The notes: a model not told the origin generated them from the letters alone. Positions 24,439 to 32,129 are shown, counted from the stretch's first letter. The stretch is DNA of 64,000 bases from Rhizobiales bacterium GAS188 (GCA_900104855.1 FNSS01000003.1:1-64000); one strand, 5' to 3'. Made by a program: numbers and translations.

Positions 24439-24870
24439 ATGAGGTCCGCGGAACCCGGTCATGGTTCGCGGTCGATAAGCAAGACGGCTCCTCGGTTCAG
24501 GGTCTCGCATGCGCCTGGACCGGCAAGGACAGGATGGGTGTGCGAGGACAGACCGGTGCTGGAATTCGGTCGCCGATCCAGGACTGGCAGCGTTGCCCGA
24601 CCTGAAAGAGCATCGGGGGGCAGGACGCGCTCGCGACCCGGGTCGGCAAAACCAAGGATCTCCATGAAGGATGACGAGACCCGCTCATGCGAGATCGGCG
24701 CATGGATGATCGGGAATGTTGGCGCAGTCCTGGGGTCGCGTGAAGGCAGGACGAGGGCGCTCTTGGCGGCGGACTGGCGCCTCGCTCGGCGCGTCCAAGG
24801 GCATCGGGTGATGACGCTCGTGGGCCGGCTGGCGAGGGAGCCGAAGGAGGAAGGGTGCCGCTCGCGTTAG
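24439..24870 (+). CDS. Arginine-rich hypothetical frame, copy B
   Basis: 143 codons with AAGGAG before the ATG. The first 15 residues match copy A, then the sequences diverge. The later part (MKDDETRSCEIGAWMIG and MTLVGRLAREPKEEG) aligns with a shifted frame of copy A. No domain is recognised. The conserved ribosome-binding site argues for translation, while the composition and poor conservation argue against a folded protein. Confidence 0.3.
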   Translation: MRSAEPGHGSRSISKTAPRFRVSHAPGPARTGWVCEDRPVLEFGRRSRTGSVARPERASGGRTRSRPGSAKPRISMKDDETRSCEIGAWMIGNVGAVLGSREGRTRALLAADWRLARRVQGHRVMTLVGRLAREPKEEGCRSR

Positions 24871-25085
24871 GGGATCGTTACCCGCGCGTGCGCGACACGC
24901 CTCAGAATGGCGAGCTCCACTTTGTCGCGGGTCGGCGGCCGTTCATCGCCCCGAAACTCCGCTGTTTCCAGGATCGCGAATTCGTCGGCAGGTTCGACCG
25001 AGCGTGACAGGAAATGGACCCGGCGCCCGTCAGCGCCAGGAACTTTTCCGGCATGGCCCTCCGGCTCACTACGGCGCCATTTGAA
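24867..25085 (-). pseudogene. Small hypothetical gene, paralogous fragment
   Basis: The frame KVPGADGRRVHFLSRSVEPA, then DEFAILETAEFRGDERPPTR and VELAILRRVAHA, is protein-like but has no start codon in frame near its conserved beginning. The GTG used by the paralogue at 21131 leads here into a different frame because of a one-base length difference. So it is a 5'-frameshifted relative of the 20856-21131 gene. Confidence 0.4.
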
Positions 25086-25185
25086 AGCGCGTTCGCCTCC
25101 GGGCCGATCGCGGCAGCGCCGCGATGAAGTGCGCCGTTTCCATCGGAACACGTGCGACCGCGCAACAGTGCACATTTGCGAATCC

Positions 25186-25380
25186 CTATGGATTCTCGGG
25201 CGGCCATTGCTGCCCAGCGTGGAGAATCCGCAGAATACGGATCGCGCCGCTGGTTACGTCATAGATCAGAATATAATTGGGGTGCACGATCAATTCCCGC
25301 GTGCTCAAGACACGACCTGGCCGTCCGATCATCGAGTGTGTTGCAAGCTGCGCGGCGCGCTTTGTTCTACCAAACACCAT
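25186..25380 (-). pseudogene. RelE/ParE-family toxin, N-terminally truncated
   Basis: 64 residues from an ATG at 25380. The part THSMIGRPGRVLSTRELIVH then YILIYDVTSGAIRILRILHA and QQWP is the conserved C-terminal two-thirds of ParE-type toxins, including the GRPGR and RILH motifs. Full-length members are about 95 residues, and the missing part is the first helix pair. No antitoxin gene is adjacent, so this is probably a remnant. Confidence 0.65.
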
Positions 25381-25762
25381 AATTCGCGTGCGGGATACAA
25401 CACCGTTGCAAGTATGATCGATTCACCTCCCATTCCTCGTCATGATGGCTGGATCGCGACGGTTTGACGAAATGATGTTGCTCGAGGTCCGCAAGGGGGC
25501 AGCGCGGGAATCGTTCGCGGCGATCCCGGCGAAGCCGCGATCGCCGCGAAGACGAAAAGGGCATATGGGCGGGAGCGTAGCGGAGACCATTCGCCAACCC
25601 CGAGACCGGTCAAAAAGGGCAGCCGCAGGAGCGTCAGCATAGCGACGCCGCAGGCGGGACGCGGGACCGACTGCCCCCGGCGAGGGGTGCAACATCGCTA
25701 TCGCTTGCGCGAGGGATCGTTACCGGATGGAGGAGACGCGCAGCGGCTCCGGGCGCTTGCGC
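25381..25762. other. Gap without recognisable genes
   Basis: I see no supported frame. The stretch separates the ParE remnant from a small hypothetical gene. Confidence 0.4.
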
Positions 25763-25927
25763 CTAGAGCCCGGCCCAAAGGGACGCGACAAACAGAGCCT
25801 TCGCAGAAAGAACCGCACTGCGGCAGGCCTGTGAGCCGTCGCGCGCTTCAATGGCCTCCAGCGCCACGAGCTCACCTTCTTCCCCGCGCCTGAACGGCAG
25901 CACCGCGTAATAGGTCATCCGTGCCAT
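25763..25927 (-). CDS. Small hypothetical protein, possibly C-terminally frameshifted
   Basis: 54 residues from ATG 25927 (MARMTYYAVLPFRRGEEGEL VALEAIEA, split for length). The start resembles a small rhizobial family I recall (YYxVLPFxRxEEG, then a helix rich in A and R). It is plausibly the same family as the genes at 11603-11899 and 58401-58652, but those continue through a GGAV-F strand that is missing here. The odd last residues (FVASLWAGL) suggest a frameshift. Confidence 0.45.
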   Translation of the reverse strand: MARMTYYAVLPFRRGEEGELVALEAIEARDGSQACRSAVLSAKALFVASLWAGL

Positions 25928-26066
25928 GGCTCTCACCCGCACGCTACTAAGAACACAAAAGGAACATTGCCACTGGCAAGGAGCCAAGTATGCGCTGAAG
26001 GCGGCACTGTAACGCATCGCGCCGAAGGTCGGAATTCCAACGACTGAGCCTGCGGAAAGGCGGCGC

Positions 26067-26493
26067 TCATGCGCCGCCTCCGCCGAACCGCCAGACCGGA
26101 ATGCCGAGCGTCTTCGCCTTATCGGCGAGGTTCTCGCTGATCCCGGATCCCGGGAAGATCACGACGCCGATCGGCATGGTCTCGAGCATGCGGTCGTTGC
26201 GCTTGAAGGGCGCTGCCTTGTTGTGTCGCGTCCATTCGGGCCTGAAGGCGACTTGAGCGACCCTGCGGGCATCGGCCCAGCAGGCCGCGATGCGCTCTGC
26301 ACCGCGAGGACTGCCGCCGTGCAGCAAGACCATGTCGGAGTGCTTCGCATGCACCTTGTCGAGCACGGCCCAAATGCGCGCATGGTCGTTGCAGTCCGTT
26401 CCGCCGGCAAAGGCGATGCGCGGTCCGGCGGGCAGCAGCACCTCGGTCTCAGCGCGACGCTTGGCGGCGATGAAGTCGCGGCTGTCGATCATC
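26067..26493 (-). pseudogene. DUF2493 (SLOG-like) protein, 5' end removed at the ISKra4 element
   Basis: The frame begins exactly at the IS edge with MIDSRDFIAAKRRAETEVLL. It continues IAFAGGTDCNDHARIWAVLD, HGGSPRGAERIAACWA and PIGVVIFPGSGISENLADKA, the whole DUF2493 Rossmann-like domain. Family members on rhizobial elements are about 300 residues with a long helical N-terminus ending just before this methionine. That part is absent on either side of both ISKra4 copies. The domain is related to nucleotide-binding SLOG proteins; its role in the element is unknown. Confidence 0.8.
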
Positions 26494-27962
26494 GAGACCG
26501 TCTCAAACGTGGGGGTGCTATGAGGGCTCTTTGTCTCGGGGCTGAGGAGAGCTGGATGAGGTGGCGTGTCATGGTGGAGCTGACCGGGCAGGATGGCACC
26601 GTCCGTACGCATGAGGTCAGCGCAGGCGGCAACGCCACGACCGAGCACTCGTCCGCGACCATTGGGCTGACGCTGGCGGACGGGAAGCGGACGCTCGCGG
26701 GATTGCAGGACCATCTCGTTCGGGCGCAGACGAAGGAATATTGCCGTGGCCGCCGGCGCTGCCCTCGTTGTGGGTCTCAACGGCCACTCAAGGATGTGCG
26801 CACCCGGCGGCTGTTGTCGCTGTTCGGAACGGTGGAGGTTCGCGCGCCGCGCTTTTTGCCCTGTCGGTGTGCGGTGACGAGCCGTCACACGCTCAGCCCG
26901 GTCGCCGAGATCATGCCCGACCGATGCACGCCCGAATACGAGCGTCTGATTGCGAAGATGGGCTCGCTTCTGCCCTACCGCCGTGCCCGGACGTTGCTCG
27001 CGGAGTTCCTGCCACTCGCGGACGTCCCGGCGGTCGAGACAACCCGCCGGCGCACCACACGCGTGGGGGCCAGACTGGAAAGGTCGGCTACGATTCAACC
27101 GCCGCCGCCAACGACCGAGGCGAGATCGATTGCGCTGTCAATAGACGGCGGCCATGTCCGGTCGGTGCGCAGCTACCAGGTGCGTTCGTTCGAGATATTC
27201 CTGGCACAGGTCAGCAACGACGACGGGCAGCAGGTCGTGTTCAGCAGCATGCCCGCCGAGGCTGACCGGCAGCGCGAGCAGCTGCGCGGCGTGTTGCATG
27301 GCCTGGGAGCGACGCCGACGACGCCGATCACGATCTTGAGCGACGGTGCCGAAGGACCGCGATCTCTTGGAGAAGCAGCGAGTTCGGGTCCGACGCGCCA
27401 TGTGTTGGACTGGTTCCATCTCTCCATGCGCATCCAGCATGTTGCGCAAACGGCCAAGAGCTGGCCAGACAGGTCGGCCGGCGACGCTCGAACGGGCGCC
27501 GACCTCGCCAATGCGATCGAGCGGATCCGCTGGCGTCTGTGGCATGGCCAGGTCAAGCGGGCTCTCGACCTCATTGGGGAAACGCTGGTGACGCTCGACA
27601 CGATTGCTGCCGCCGCGTCGTCGCCGATCGCCGGAACCACAGCCAAGCTGGCTCGGGGCCTGCGCGAACTCGAGACATACGTGTCCGGGCAATCCGAATT
27701 AATCATCGACTATGCGACGGCCCGACGCCGCGGGGAACCGATCTCGACAGCGACCACCGAGAGCACGGTGCAATGGCTGCTGCACCGTCGGATGAACGCG
27801 CGACAGCAGATGCGCTGGTCGCCGCGAGGCGCGCATCTGATGCTCAAGGTACGAACCGCGGTGATGAACAGAACCCTCGAGCGCGATCACACCGCCGCCG
27901 AGCGATGGGCCCAGCGTCCCTTCCGGTCTACCGCATAGGCCCCCCAGGATTGAGACGGTCTC
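26494..27962 (+). mobile_element. ISKra4-family insertion sequence, copy 1
   Basis: 1469 bp with imperfect terminal inverted repeats GAGACCGTCTCAAACGTGGG (left) and GAGACCGTCTCAATCCTGGG (right end, reverse complement). The first 13 bases are identical and themselves nearly palindromic. It encodes one transposase. Flanks (ATCGATCATC and CGTCCTGGCA) show no target duplication. Copy 2 lies at 32130-33598 in the opposite orientation and has the same length. Confidence 0.88.
26556..27938 (+). CDS. ISKra4-family transposase, copy 1
   Basis: 460 residues from ATG 26556, preceded by GAGGAG (ATG 26520 is an alternative). A zinc-finger-like cluster CRGRRRCPRCGSQRPLKDVR and a second LPCRCAVTSRH segment precede the catalytic core. 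The core includes ARSIALSIDGGHVRS (first acidic residue), ITILSDGAEGPRSLG and HVLDWFHLSMRIQHV. The protein is identical in sequence to copy 2 as far as I can read. Transposase length and architecture fit the family. Confidence 0.9.
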   Translation: MRWRVMVELTGQDGTVRTHEVSAGGNATTEHSSATIGLTLADGKRTLAGLQDHLVRAQTKEYCRGRRRCPRCGSQRPLKDVRTRRLLSLFGTVEVRAPRFLPCRCAVTSRHTLSPVAEIMPDRCTPEYERLIAKMGSLLPYRRARTLLAEFLPLADVPAVETTRRRTTRVGARLERSATIQPPPPTTEARSIALSIDGGHVRSVRSYQVRSFEIFLAQVSNDDGQQVVFSSMPAEADRQREQLRGVLHGLGATPTTPITILSDGAEGPRSLGEAASSGPTRHVLDWFHLSMRIQHVAQTAKSWPDRSAGDARTGADLANAIERIRWRLWHGQVKRALDLIGETLVTLDTIAAAASSPIAGTTAKLARGLRELETYVSGQSELIIDYATARRRGEPISTATTESTVQWLLHRRMNARQQMRWSPRGAHLMLKVRTAVMNRTLERDHTAAERWAQRPFRSTA

Positions 27963-27992
27963 CGTCCTGGCATGTGAACATACTGGGAACGT

Positions 27993-28238
27993 GCCTGGCC
28001 CCGCCAAGCCCTTCCGTCAGCCTGGAAGCTCGTCGAGCATGACGAGAGCTTCGCCGTTGTCGATGCCGGCAACACGGCTCTGGCGCTCGTCTATTTCGAA
28101 GAGGAGGCCGGCCGGCGCAGTTCAATGAGGCGGCTGTCGCGCGAGGATGCTCGGCGCTTCGCCACGCAGGTGGTGAAATTGCCGGAGCTGCTAGAGGAGC
28201 TGAAGGAGCATCGGGCCGCTAGGGACGCGCCGGCCTAG
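27993..28238 (+). pseudogene. Frameshifted copy of the small gene at 30053
   Basis: This is homologous to 30053-30292. It opens with GTG (PGPAKPFRQP), but one base is missing at CAGCCTGGAAG compared with CAGCCCTGGACG in the intact copy, breaking the frame near codon 12. In the shifted frame the rest is well preserved (VEHDESFAVVDAGNTALALV, SREDARRFATQVVKLPELLE). So one of the two copies in the ISKra4-bounded segment is dead. Confidence 0.75.
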
Positions 28239-28512
28239 CTGGAGCGCGAGGCCAGAGGCGGGGCTGAGCGAACCAAAACTAAGAGACTGGCGGCACGGTC
28301 CCACCGTGCTTACGTCCGCCTCAACCATGGCCGATTGCCCCCCAGCCAGCCGTGGCCAGGACCCTGCCGGGCGCCCGGCGCAAACACGCCCGGTGGGGTC
28401 AGATCGCTATTGCTTCTCCTGGAATGCGTCAGCCCGCATGCCTATGTGAAGGCTGGCCACGGGCCTCGTGCCCCCCCGACATCCCCGCCCGAAGTCAGGA
28501 CCCTGCTGGGCT

Positions 28513-28530
28513 CCCCACACCCCGGTGGGG
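28513..28530 (+). promoter_or_regulatory. Leader hairpin with covariation, copy 1
   Basis: CCCCAC, loop ACCCCG, GTGGGG: a 6-bp stem. In copy 2 the stem is CCCCGC/GCGGGG, a compensatory A-T to G-C change, with a loop longer by three bases. This points to selection on a structure in the leader of the exported-protein gene. Confidence 0.5.
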
Positions 28531-28692
28531 TCCGCTGTGTCAGGGGGAAATCATCTTGACTCCAATGCGCTGCCGGGCGGTGCCACCAGGGCGGAATGGG
28601 CGCCTGAGGGCGGTGCACGCAAGCTTGATTTGCCTTCCGCCGCCGCCAACCCCATTTTCAGTGAAATACTATTCAGGAGTCAGGAGGCTGCC

Positions 28693-29061
28693 ATGCGGCA
28701 ATCCTTGGAGGCTTCGCCCCGGCTTTTCGGAGCGGGCAAGATGGCATTGGCCTTCGCGCTGCTCTTGGGAGCGAGCCAGTTTGCGGCCTCGATTCCGGCC
28801 GGCGCCGGCGCCTTCAAGGGCGGAGACCGCGGAAACGGCGGCGAGCATGACGATTGGGCCGCCGATCACAGCGATGTCTATCAGGTGATCCGCGGCGACC
28901 TCGTCTGCCATTCCCGCGAGGCCTGCGGCGGCGCGGCCGCCATCCCGATGAACAGGCCGGGCTGGTTCTTCCTGCCGGGTGGCGCCCAGCGCGCCCAATA
29001 TCCTGCTCCGCCTCCGGTTGCCTATCCGGTGCCGGCGCATCTGAAGCACCATAAGAGATGA
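28693..29061 (+). CDS. Small exported protein, copy 1
   Basis: 122 residues after a strong AGGAGG site. The N-terminus (MRQSLEASPRLFGAGKMALA, then FALLLGASQFAAS) is a signal peptide. The mature part has an acidic HDDWAADHSDVYQVIRGDLV segment, two cysteines (LVCHSREACGG) likely to form a disulphide, IPMNRPGWFFLPGG, and a histidine/proline-rich end. I do not know the family. It is duplicated at 31409-31741, and the copies differ mainly in a variable stretch after the signal peptide. Confidence 0.75.
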   Translation: MRQSLEASPRLFGAGKMALAFALLLGASQFAASIPAGAGAFKGGDRGNGGEHDDWAADHSDVYQVIRGDLVCHSREACGGAAAIPMNRPGWFFLPGGAQRAQYPAPPPVAYPVPAHLKHHKR

Positions 29062-29515
29062 CGGTTGAAGCAGAGCGCCCCTCCGGGGTGTGAAGCGAAA
29101 GCAGCACCGAATATCTGGCGGCTCAAGCTTCGTGCAAGGTCTTCCCTCGGCACGCCACGAATCACGAGGATGATCTCCATATCGCGAGCGGCCCAGTCCC
29201 AGCCCCGGCGCTTCCCCCCAGCTCTCATGGCGCCGGGGCTGTGGATTGATCGGTCACTTCATCTGCATTCCTATTTGGCGGCGTCAATTCGGTTCGGCGA
29301 GCGCGATAGACGCTCCCGCTTGATTGGAAGGCTTAGACGTTCGGTATTTGCAAATACACGCCAATGCCTTGTTCCGGCATTTTTTCGGTCGAAAACTGGC
29401 CATCCGCCCGGCCGATCCGGCTGCCGCCTCTGGCGCCATTCGGGAAGCGCGAGCATGAAGGCGCGAGCGTCGGCGACCGACTTGAGACGTGGCCTCCATC
29501 AACATCAGCCGGCAT
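29062..29515. other. Gap without recognisable genes
   Basis: No supported frame between the exported-protein gene and the convergent IHF-like gene. I noted no strong hairpin. Confidence 0.4.
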
Positions 29516-29803
29516 TCAGACCTCATGCGGATTGAGCGCCTCGCGTATTTCTTTGCTCGCCCTGAACATTGGGACGAGTTTCCTGGCAACGGGCACGTGC
29601 TGGCCGGTGCGGGGATTGCGCCCGACGCGCGAGCGTCGCTCCTTGGCCGAGAATACTCCGAAGCCTCTGATCCCGACGCGGTTGCCGTTGGCGAGAGCAT
29701 TGGCAATTGCTTCGAGAACAGCATCGACAGCGATTTCGGCGTCGCTGTGATGGAGGCCGGAACCGGCCCGCATGACGCTTTCCACAAGCTCAGACTTGAT
29801 CAT
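29516..29803 (-). CDS. HU/IHF-family DNA-binding protein (IHF-beta-like)
   Basis: 95 residues (MIKSELVESVMRAGSGLHHS...). The helical dimerisation part is followed by the beta-arm region GNRVGIRGFGVFSAKERRSR and the signature GRNPRTGQHVPVARKLVPMF, then an EIREALN helix. The MIKSELV start and GRNPRTG are typical of IHF-beta. The core chromosomal copy would lie beside rpsA. This one is isolated on an IS-bounded segment, so it is an accessory paralogue that may bend DNA for transposition or transfer. Confidence 0.88.
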   Translation of the reverse strand: MIKSELVESVMRAGSGLHHSDAEIAVDAVLEAIANALANGNRVGIRGFGVFSAKERRSRVGRNPRTGQHVPVARKLVPMFRASKEIREALNPHEV

Positions 29804-29821
29804 CGAGACCCCGGGGCGCGC

Positions 29822-29938
29822 TTAGTCATCGGTCACGCTGGGCGAGCCCGCAAGCCACAGCAGCAACGCCAGCACCAGCAACGTCAGAATAATCGAGGCC
29901 ACTTGGATCATGCGCCGGTTGTGCCATCCACCAACCAT
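29822..29938 (-). CDS. Tiny single-span membrane protein
   Basis: A 38-residue frame: MVGGWHNRRMIQVASIILTL then LVLALLLWLAGSPSVTDD. A basic head is followed by one strongly hydrophobic span (about 20 residues) and a short acidic tail, as in small stress-related membrane proteins. It ends 18 bases before the IHF-like gene starts on the same strand. Too short for a family call. Confidence 0.45.
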   Translation of the reverse strand: MVGGWHNRRMIQVASIILTLLVLALLLWLAGSPSVTDD

Positions 29939-30052
29939 CTTACCGCGTCTCCTATTCGCGGAGCGACAGCAAATAGAACCGCCACTCTAGCGCGACAACC
30001 TCGCGCGGCAAGCCGGATTGACTCGCGCCCGGCATGTGAACCGAATGGGAAC

Positions 30053-30292
30053 ATGCCCGGCCCCACCAAGCACTTCCTTCAGCCCTGGACGCTCGTCGAG
30101 CATGACGAGAGCTTCGCCGTTGTGGATGCCAGCAACACGGCTCTGGCGCTGATCTATTTCGAGGAGGAGCCGGGCCGGCGCAGCCCTATGAAGCGCCTGT
30201 CTCGCGAGGATGCTCGGCGCTTTGCCACGCAGGTGTTGAAGCTCCCGGAATTGCTAGAAGAGCTGAGACAGCATCGGGCCGCTATCGATTGA
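30053..30292 (+). CDS. Conserved small protein (PWTLVEHDESF type)
   Basis: 79 residues from ATG 30053 with GGGAA upstream. The chain HFLQPWTLVEHDESFAVVDA, then ALALIYFEEEPGRRSPMKRL, then SREDARRFATQVLKLPELLE matches a small soluble rhizobial family I recall only as hypothetical. It has a beta-strand N-terminal half with a conserved EHDESF and YFE-EPGRR, and a helical end. A frameshifted duplicate lies at 27993-28238. Confidence 0.75.
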   Translation: MPGPTKHFLQPWTLVEHDESFAVVDASNTALALIYFEEEPGRRSPMKRLSREDARRFATQVLKLPELLEELRQHRAAID

Positions 30293-30339
30293 CGCCAACG
30301 GCTGTCGCGCTCAAGGTAAGCCGGTCATTGGGAGGAGTT

Positions 30340-30516
30340 ATGAAAGCAGCATTGACTTTGTTGATCCTGGCCTTGGGCCTCAGCGGCTGCATCACGCCTC
30401 AGGAAATCTATAAGAACAAGTGGGCACAGATGCGTATGGAGCAGCGGATCGGGGCGACCATACAGGCGGCGCTACCTCCGCCGTCACGCTTAGGGCAACA
30501 TCCCAGAAATTATTAG
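30340..30516 (+). CDS. Small lipoprotein
   Basis: 58 residues from ATG 30340 after GGAGGAG. MKAALTLLILALGLSGC is a lipoprotein signal with lipobox LSGC, so the mature protein of about 42 residues would be anchored by Cys17. The rest (ITPQEIYKNKWAQMRMEQRI) is helical and polar. The family is not recognised. It is 47 bases downstream of the preceding gene and probably co-transcribed with it. Confidence 0.7.
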   Translation: MKAALTLLILALGLSGCITPQEIYKNKWAQMRMEQRIGATIQAALPPPSRLGQHPRNY

Positions 30517-30530
30517 CAGCTCCAACAAAA

Positions 30531-30549
30531 GCCCCGCGCGAGGCGGGGC
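30531..30549 (-). terminator. Rho-independent-type hairpin
   Basis: GCCCCGC, loop GCGAG, GCGGGGC. Read on the minus strand the hairpin is followed by TTTTG, so it would end transcription coming from the right. On the plus strand it sits just after the lipoprotein gene but lacks a T-run. Confidence 0.55.
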
Positions 30550-30782
30550 AAAGTGGGTGAGGTCTAAGGGGGCGGAGAAACCCCGCATCATCATTCATCA
30601 GTCCTGTGACGAATCAGTGAACCCTGGGCAGTGTCTCAGTTTGATTTAGGCGGCTTTGACCTCCCGCCTTGAGGTTTTGCCCATATAGGACCTAAGGGCA
30701 ATATTGCGGCCCAGGTGTGACAAAGCTAACCTCTCAAACTCCCGGTATGGCCATGCCGGGGCAACAAGGGAGGCAGACGACA

Positions 30783-30983
30783 ATGAGAATAGGGTCCCTA
30801 CTCGCTGCAGCTTTTGCGCTTGCCATGTTTGCGGCAATTCCCGCCTCGACGCCGACCCACGCCATGAGCCTGGTCGGCGGGATCACCGAGACAGACGATG
30901 GCCTGATCGTCTTGAGCAAGTCGTGCAAGACATATCGCAATGTGCATCAGCGCCAGCGGTGCTATCAGCACAAGAAAATGTAA
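30783..30983 (+). CDS. Small exported protein
   Basis: 66 residues from ATG 30783. MRIGSLLAAAFALAMFAAIP then ASTPTHA is a signal peptide. The mature part of about 40 residues has two cysteines (SCKTYRNVHQRQRCYQHKKM) likely forming a disulphide, and a basic end. No family is known to me. GGAGG lies upstream but rather distant. It lies between the lipoprotein gene and copy 2 of the leader duplication. Confidence 0.6.
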   Translation: MRIGSLLAAAFALAMFAAIPASTPTHAMSLVGGITETDDGLIVLSKSCKTYRNVHQRQRCYQHKKM

Positions 30984-31227
30984 GCCTGCCGACTAAGCGG
31001 GCGACATTAGCCGCCGTCGCCTTTCGGGGCGGCGGCGGTTTCGTTAGCGATCCTCGCAATGGCCCCGATATTGGTGTCCTGCCGGGCGCCCGGCGCAAAC
31101 ACGCCCGGTGGGGTCCGCTCGCTATTGCTTCTCCTGGAATGCGTCAGCCCGCATGCCTATGTGAAGGCTGGCCACGGGCCTCGTGCCCCCCCGACATCCC
31201 CGCCCGTAGTCAGGACCCTGCTGGGCT

Positions 31228-31248
31228 CCCCGCACCCCCCCGGCGGGG
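31228..31248 (+). promoter_or_regulatory. Leader hairpin with covariation, copy 2
   Basis: CCCCGC, a nine-base loop, GCGGGG. It preserves the pairing seen at 28513-28530 with an A-T to G-C pair replacement. Confidence 0.5.
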
Positions 31249-31408
31249 TCCGCTGTGTCAGGGGGAAATCATCTTGACTCCAATGCGCTGCCGGGCGGCC
31301 ACCGGGGCGGAATGGGCGCCTGAGGGCGGTGCACGCAAGCTTGATTTGCCCTCCGCCGCCGCCAACCCCATTTTCAGTGAAATCCTATTCAGGAGTCAGG
31401 AGGCTGCC

Positions 31409-31741
31409 ATGCGGCAATCCTTGGAGGCTTCGCCCCGGCTTTTCGGAGCGGGCAAGATGGCATTGGCCTTCGCGCTGCTCTTGGGGGCAAGCCAGTTTGC
31501 GGCCTCCGTTCCGGCCCGCGCCGATGACTTCAGGGACGCCGGCGATCATGGCGATGTCTATCAGGTGATCCGAGGTGATCTCGTCTGCAATTCGCGCGAG
31601 GCCTGCGGCGGGGCGGCGGCCATCCCGATGAACAGGCCGGGCTGGTTCTTCCTGCCGGGTGGCATGGGTCTCGCCCAGCATCCCGCAGTGCCTCCGGTTG
31701 CCTATCCGGTGCCGGCGCATCTGAAGCACCATAAGATGTAA
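31409..31741 (+). CDS. Small exported protein, copy 2
   Basis: 110 residues, with the same AGGAGG site and signal peptide as copy 1. The mature protein shares VYQVIRGDLVCNSREACGGA, IPMNRPGWFFLPGG and the PVAYPVPAHLKHHKM end. It is 12 residues shorter in the variable acidic stretch after the signal peptide (RADDFRDAGDHGD). The conserved cysteine pair and the PGWFFLPGG loop suggest a small structured periplasmic protein. Function is unknown. Confidence 0.75.
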   Translation: MRQSLEASPRLFGAGKMALAFALLLGASQFAASVPARADDFRDAGDHGDVYQVIRGDLVCNSREACGGAAAIPMNRPGWFFLPGGMGLAQHPAVPPVAYPVPAHLKHHKM

Positions 31742-31873
31742 GCGTTGAAGCAGAGCGCCCGTCCGCCAGAGATCGCTAAACAGCGGAAGGCAGCCTTGGA
31801 CGAGAGGCTGATAGCAGCGGGAAAGCCGCGGTCCAAATAACCAGGTGATTTGGGCCACGAGGGGCGCGCCGGC

Positions 31874-32128
31874 CTAGGGCCTCCGCAACATGCCGGGGAT
31901 TGCCGTTCCGTCTGGCCCGAACATGGCGAACGACAATTGGCACATTTCGGTATTGTGGCGCATGAACGCCCTTCGGAGCTTGTGACGCACTTCGACAACC
32001 TTCGCGCCGTGAGGCCCTGTCCTGGAGAGTTGGGCTGCGTCGATGCCGTGATCAGCCAGATAGCGATTGAACGCACCCTGATCGATGACGATGTTCAAGC
32101 AGGACTTCCCCGCCATCAGGACATTCAA
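31874..32128 (-). CDS. Hypothetical protein abutting the ISKra4 copy 2
   Basis: Up to 84 residues. The frame starts at a TTG two bases inside the IS junction, or at ATG 32116 (MAGKSCLNIVIDQGAFNRYL). The part ADHGIDAAQLSRTGPHGAKV and RHKLRRAFMRHNTEM is protein-like. Because the frame begins at the IS edge it has probably lost its 5' end. The family is not recognised. Confidence 0.45.
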   Translation of the reverse strand: MNVLMAGKSCLNIVIDQGAFNRYLADHGIDAAQLSRTGPHGAKVVEVRHKLRRAFMRHNTEMCQLSFAMFGPDGTAIPGMLRRP

Positions 32129-32129
32129 C

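Larger units (their letters stand above)
23660..24479. repeat. ssb-containing duplication, copy B
   Basis: Counterpart of 21225-22045 in direct orientation, with hicAB between the two copies. Direct repeats this long could recombine and delete the hicAB segment. Confidence 0.85.
28355..29061 (+). repeat. Leader plus exported-protein duplication, copy 1
   Basis: About 700 bp closely matching 31076-31745 in direct orientation. It covers a roughly 330-bp non-coding leader and an exported-protein gene. Indels in the leader are not multiples of three, so the leader is non-coding. Confidence 0.85.
31076..31745 (+). repeat. Leader plus exported-protein duplication, copy 2
   Basis: Direct-orientation counterpart of 28355-29061, including the leader, ribosome-binding site and exported-protein gene. 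The order of leader, hairpin and gene is the same. Confidence 0.85.

Noticed and set aside
28468-28692. N-terminal extension of the exported-protein frame through the leader
   Set aside because: Leader indels between the two copies are not multiples of three, so the extension is not conserved as protein.
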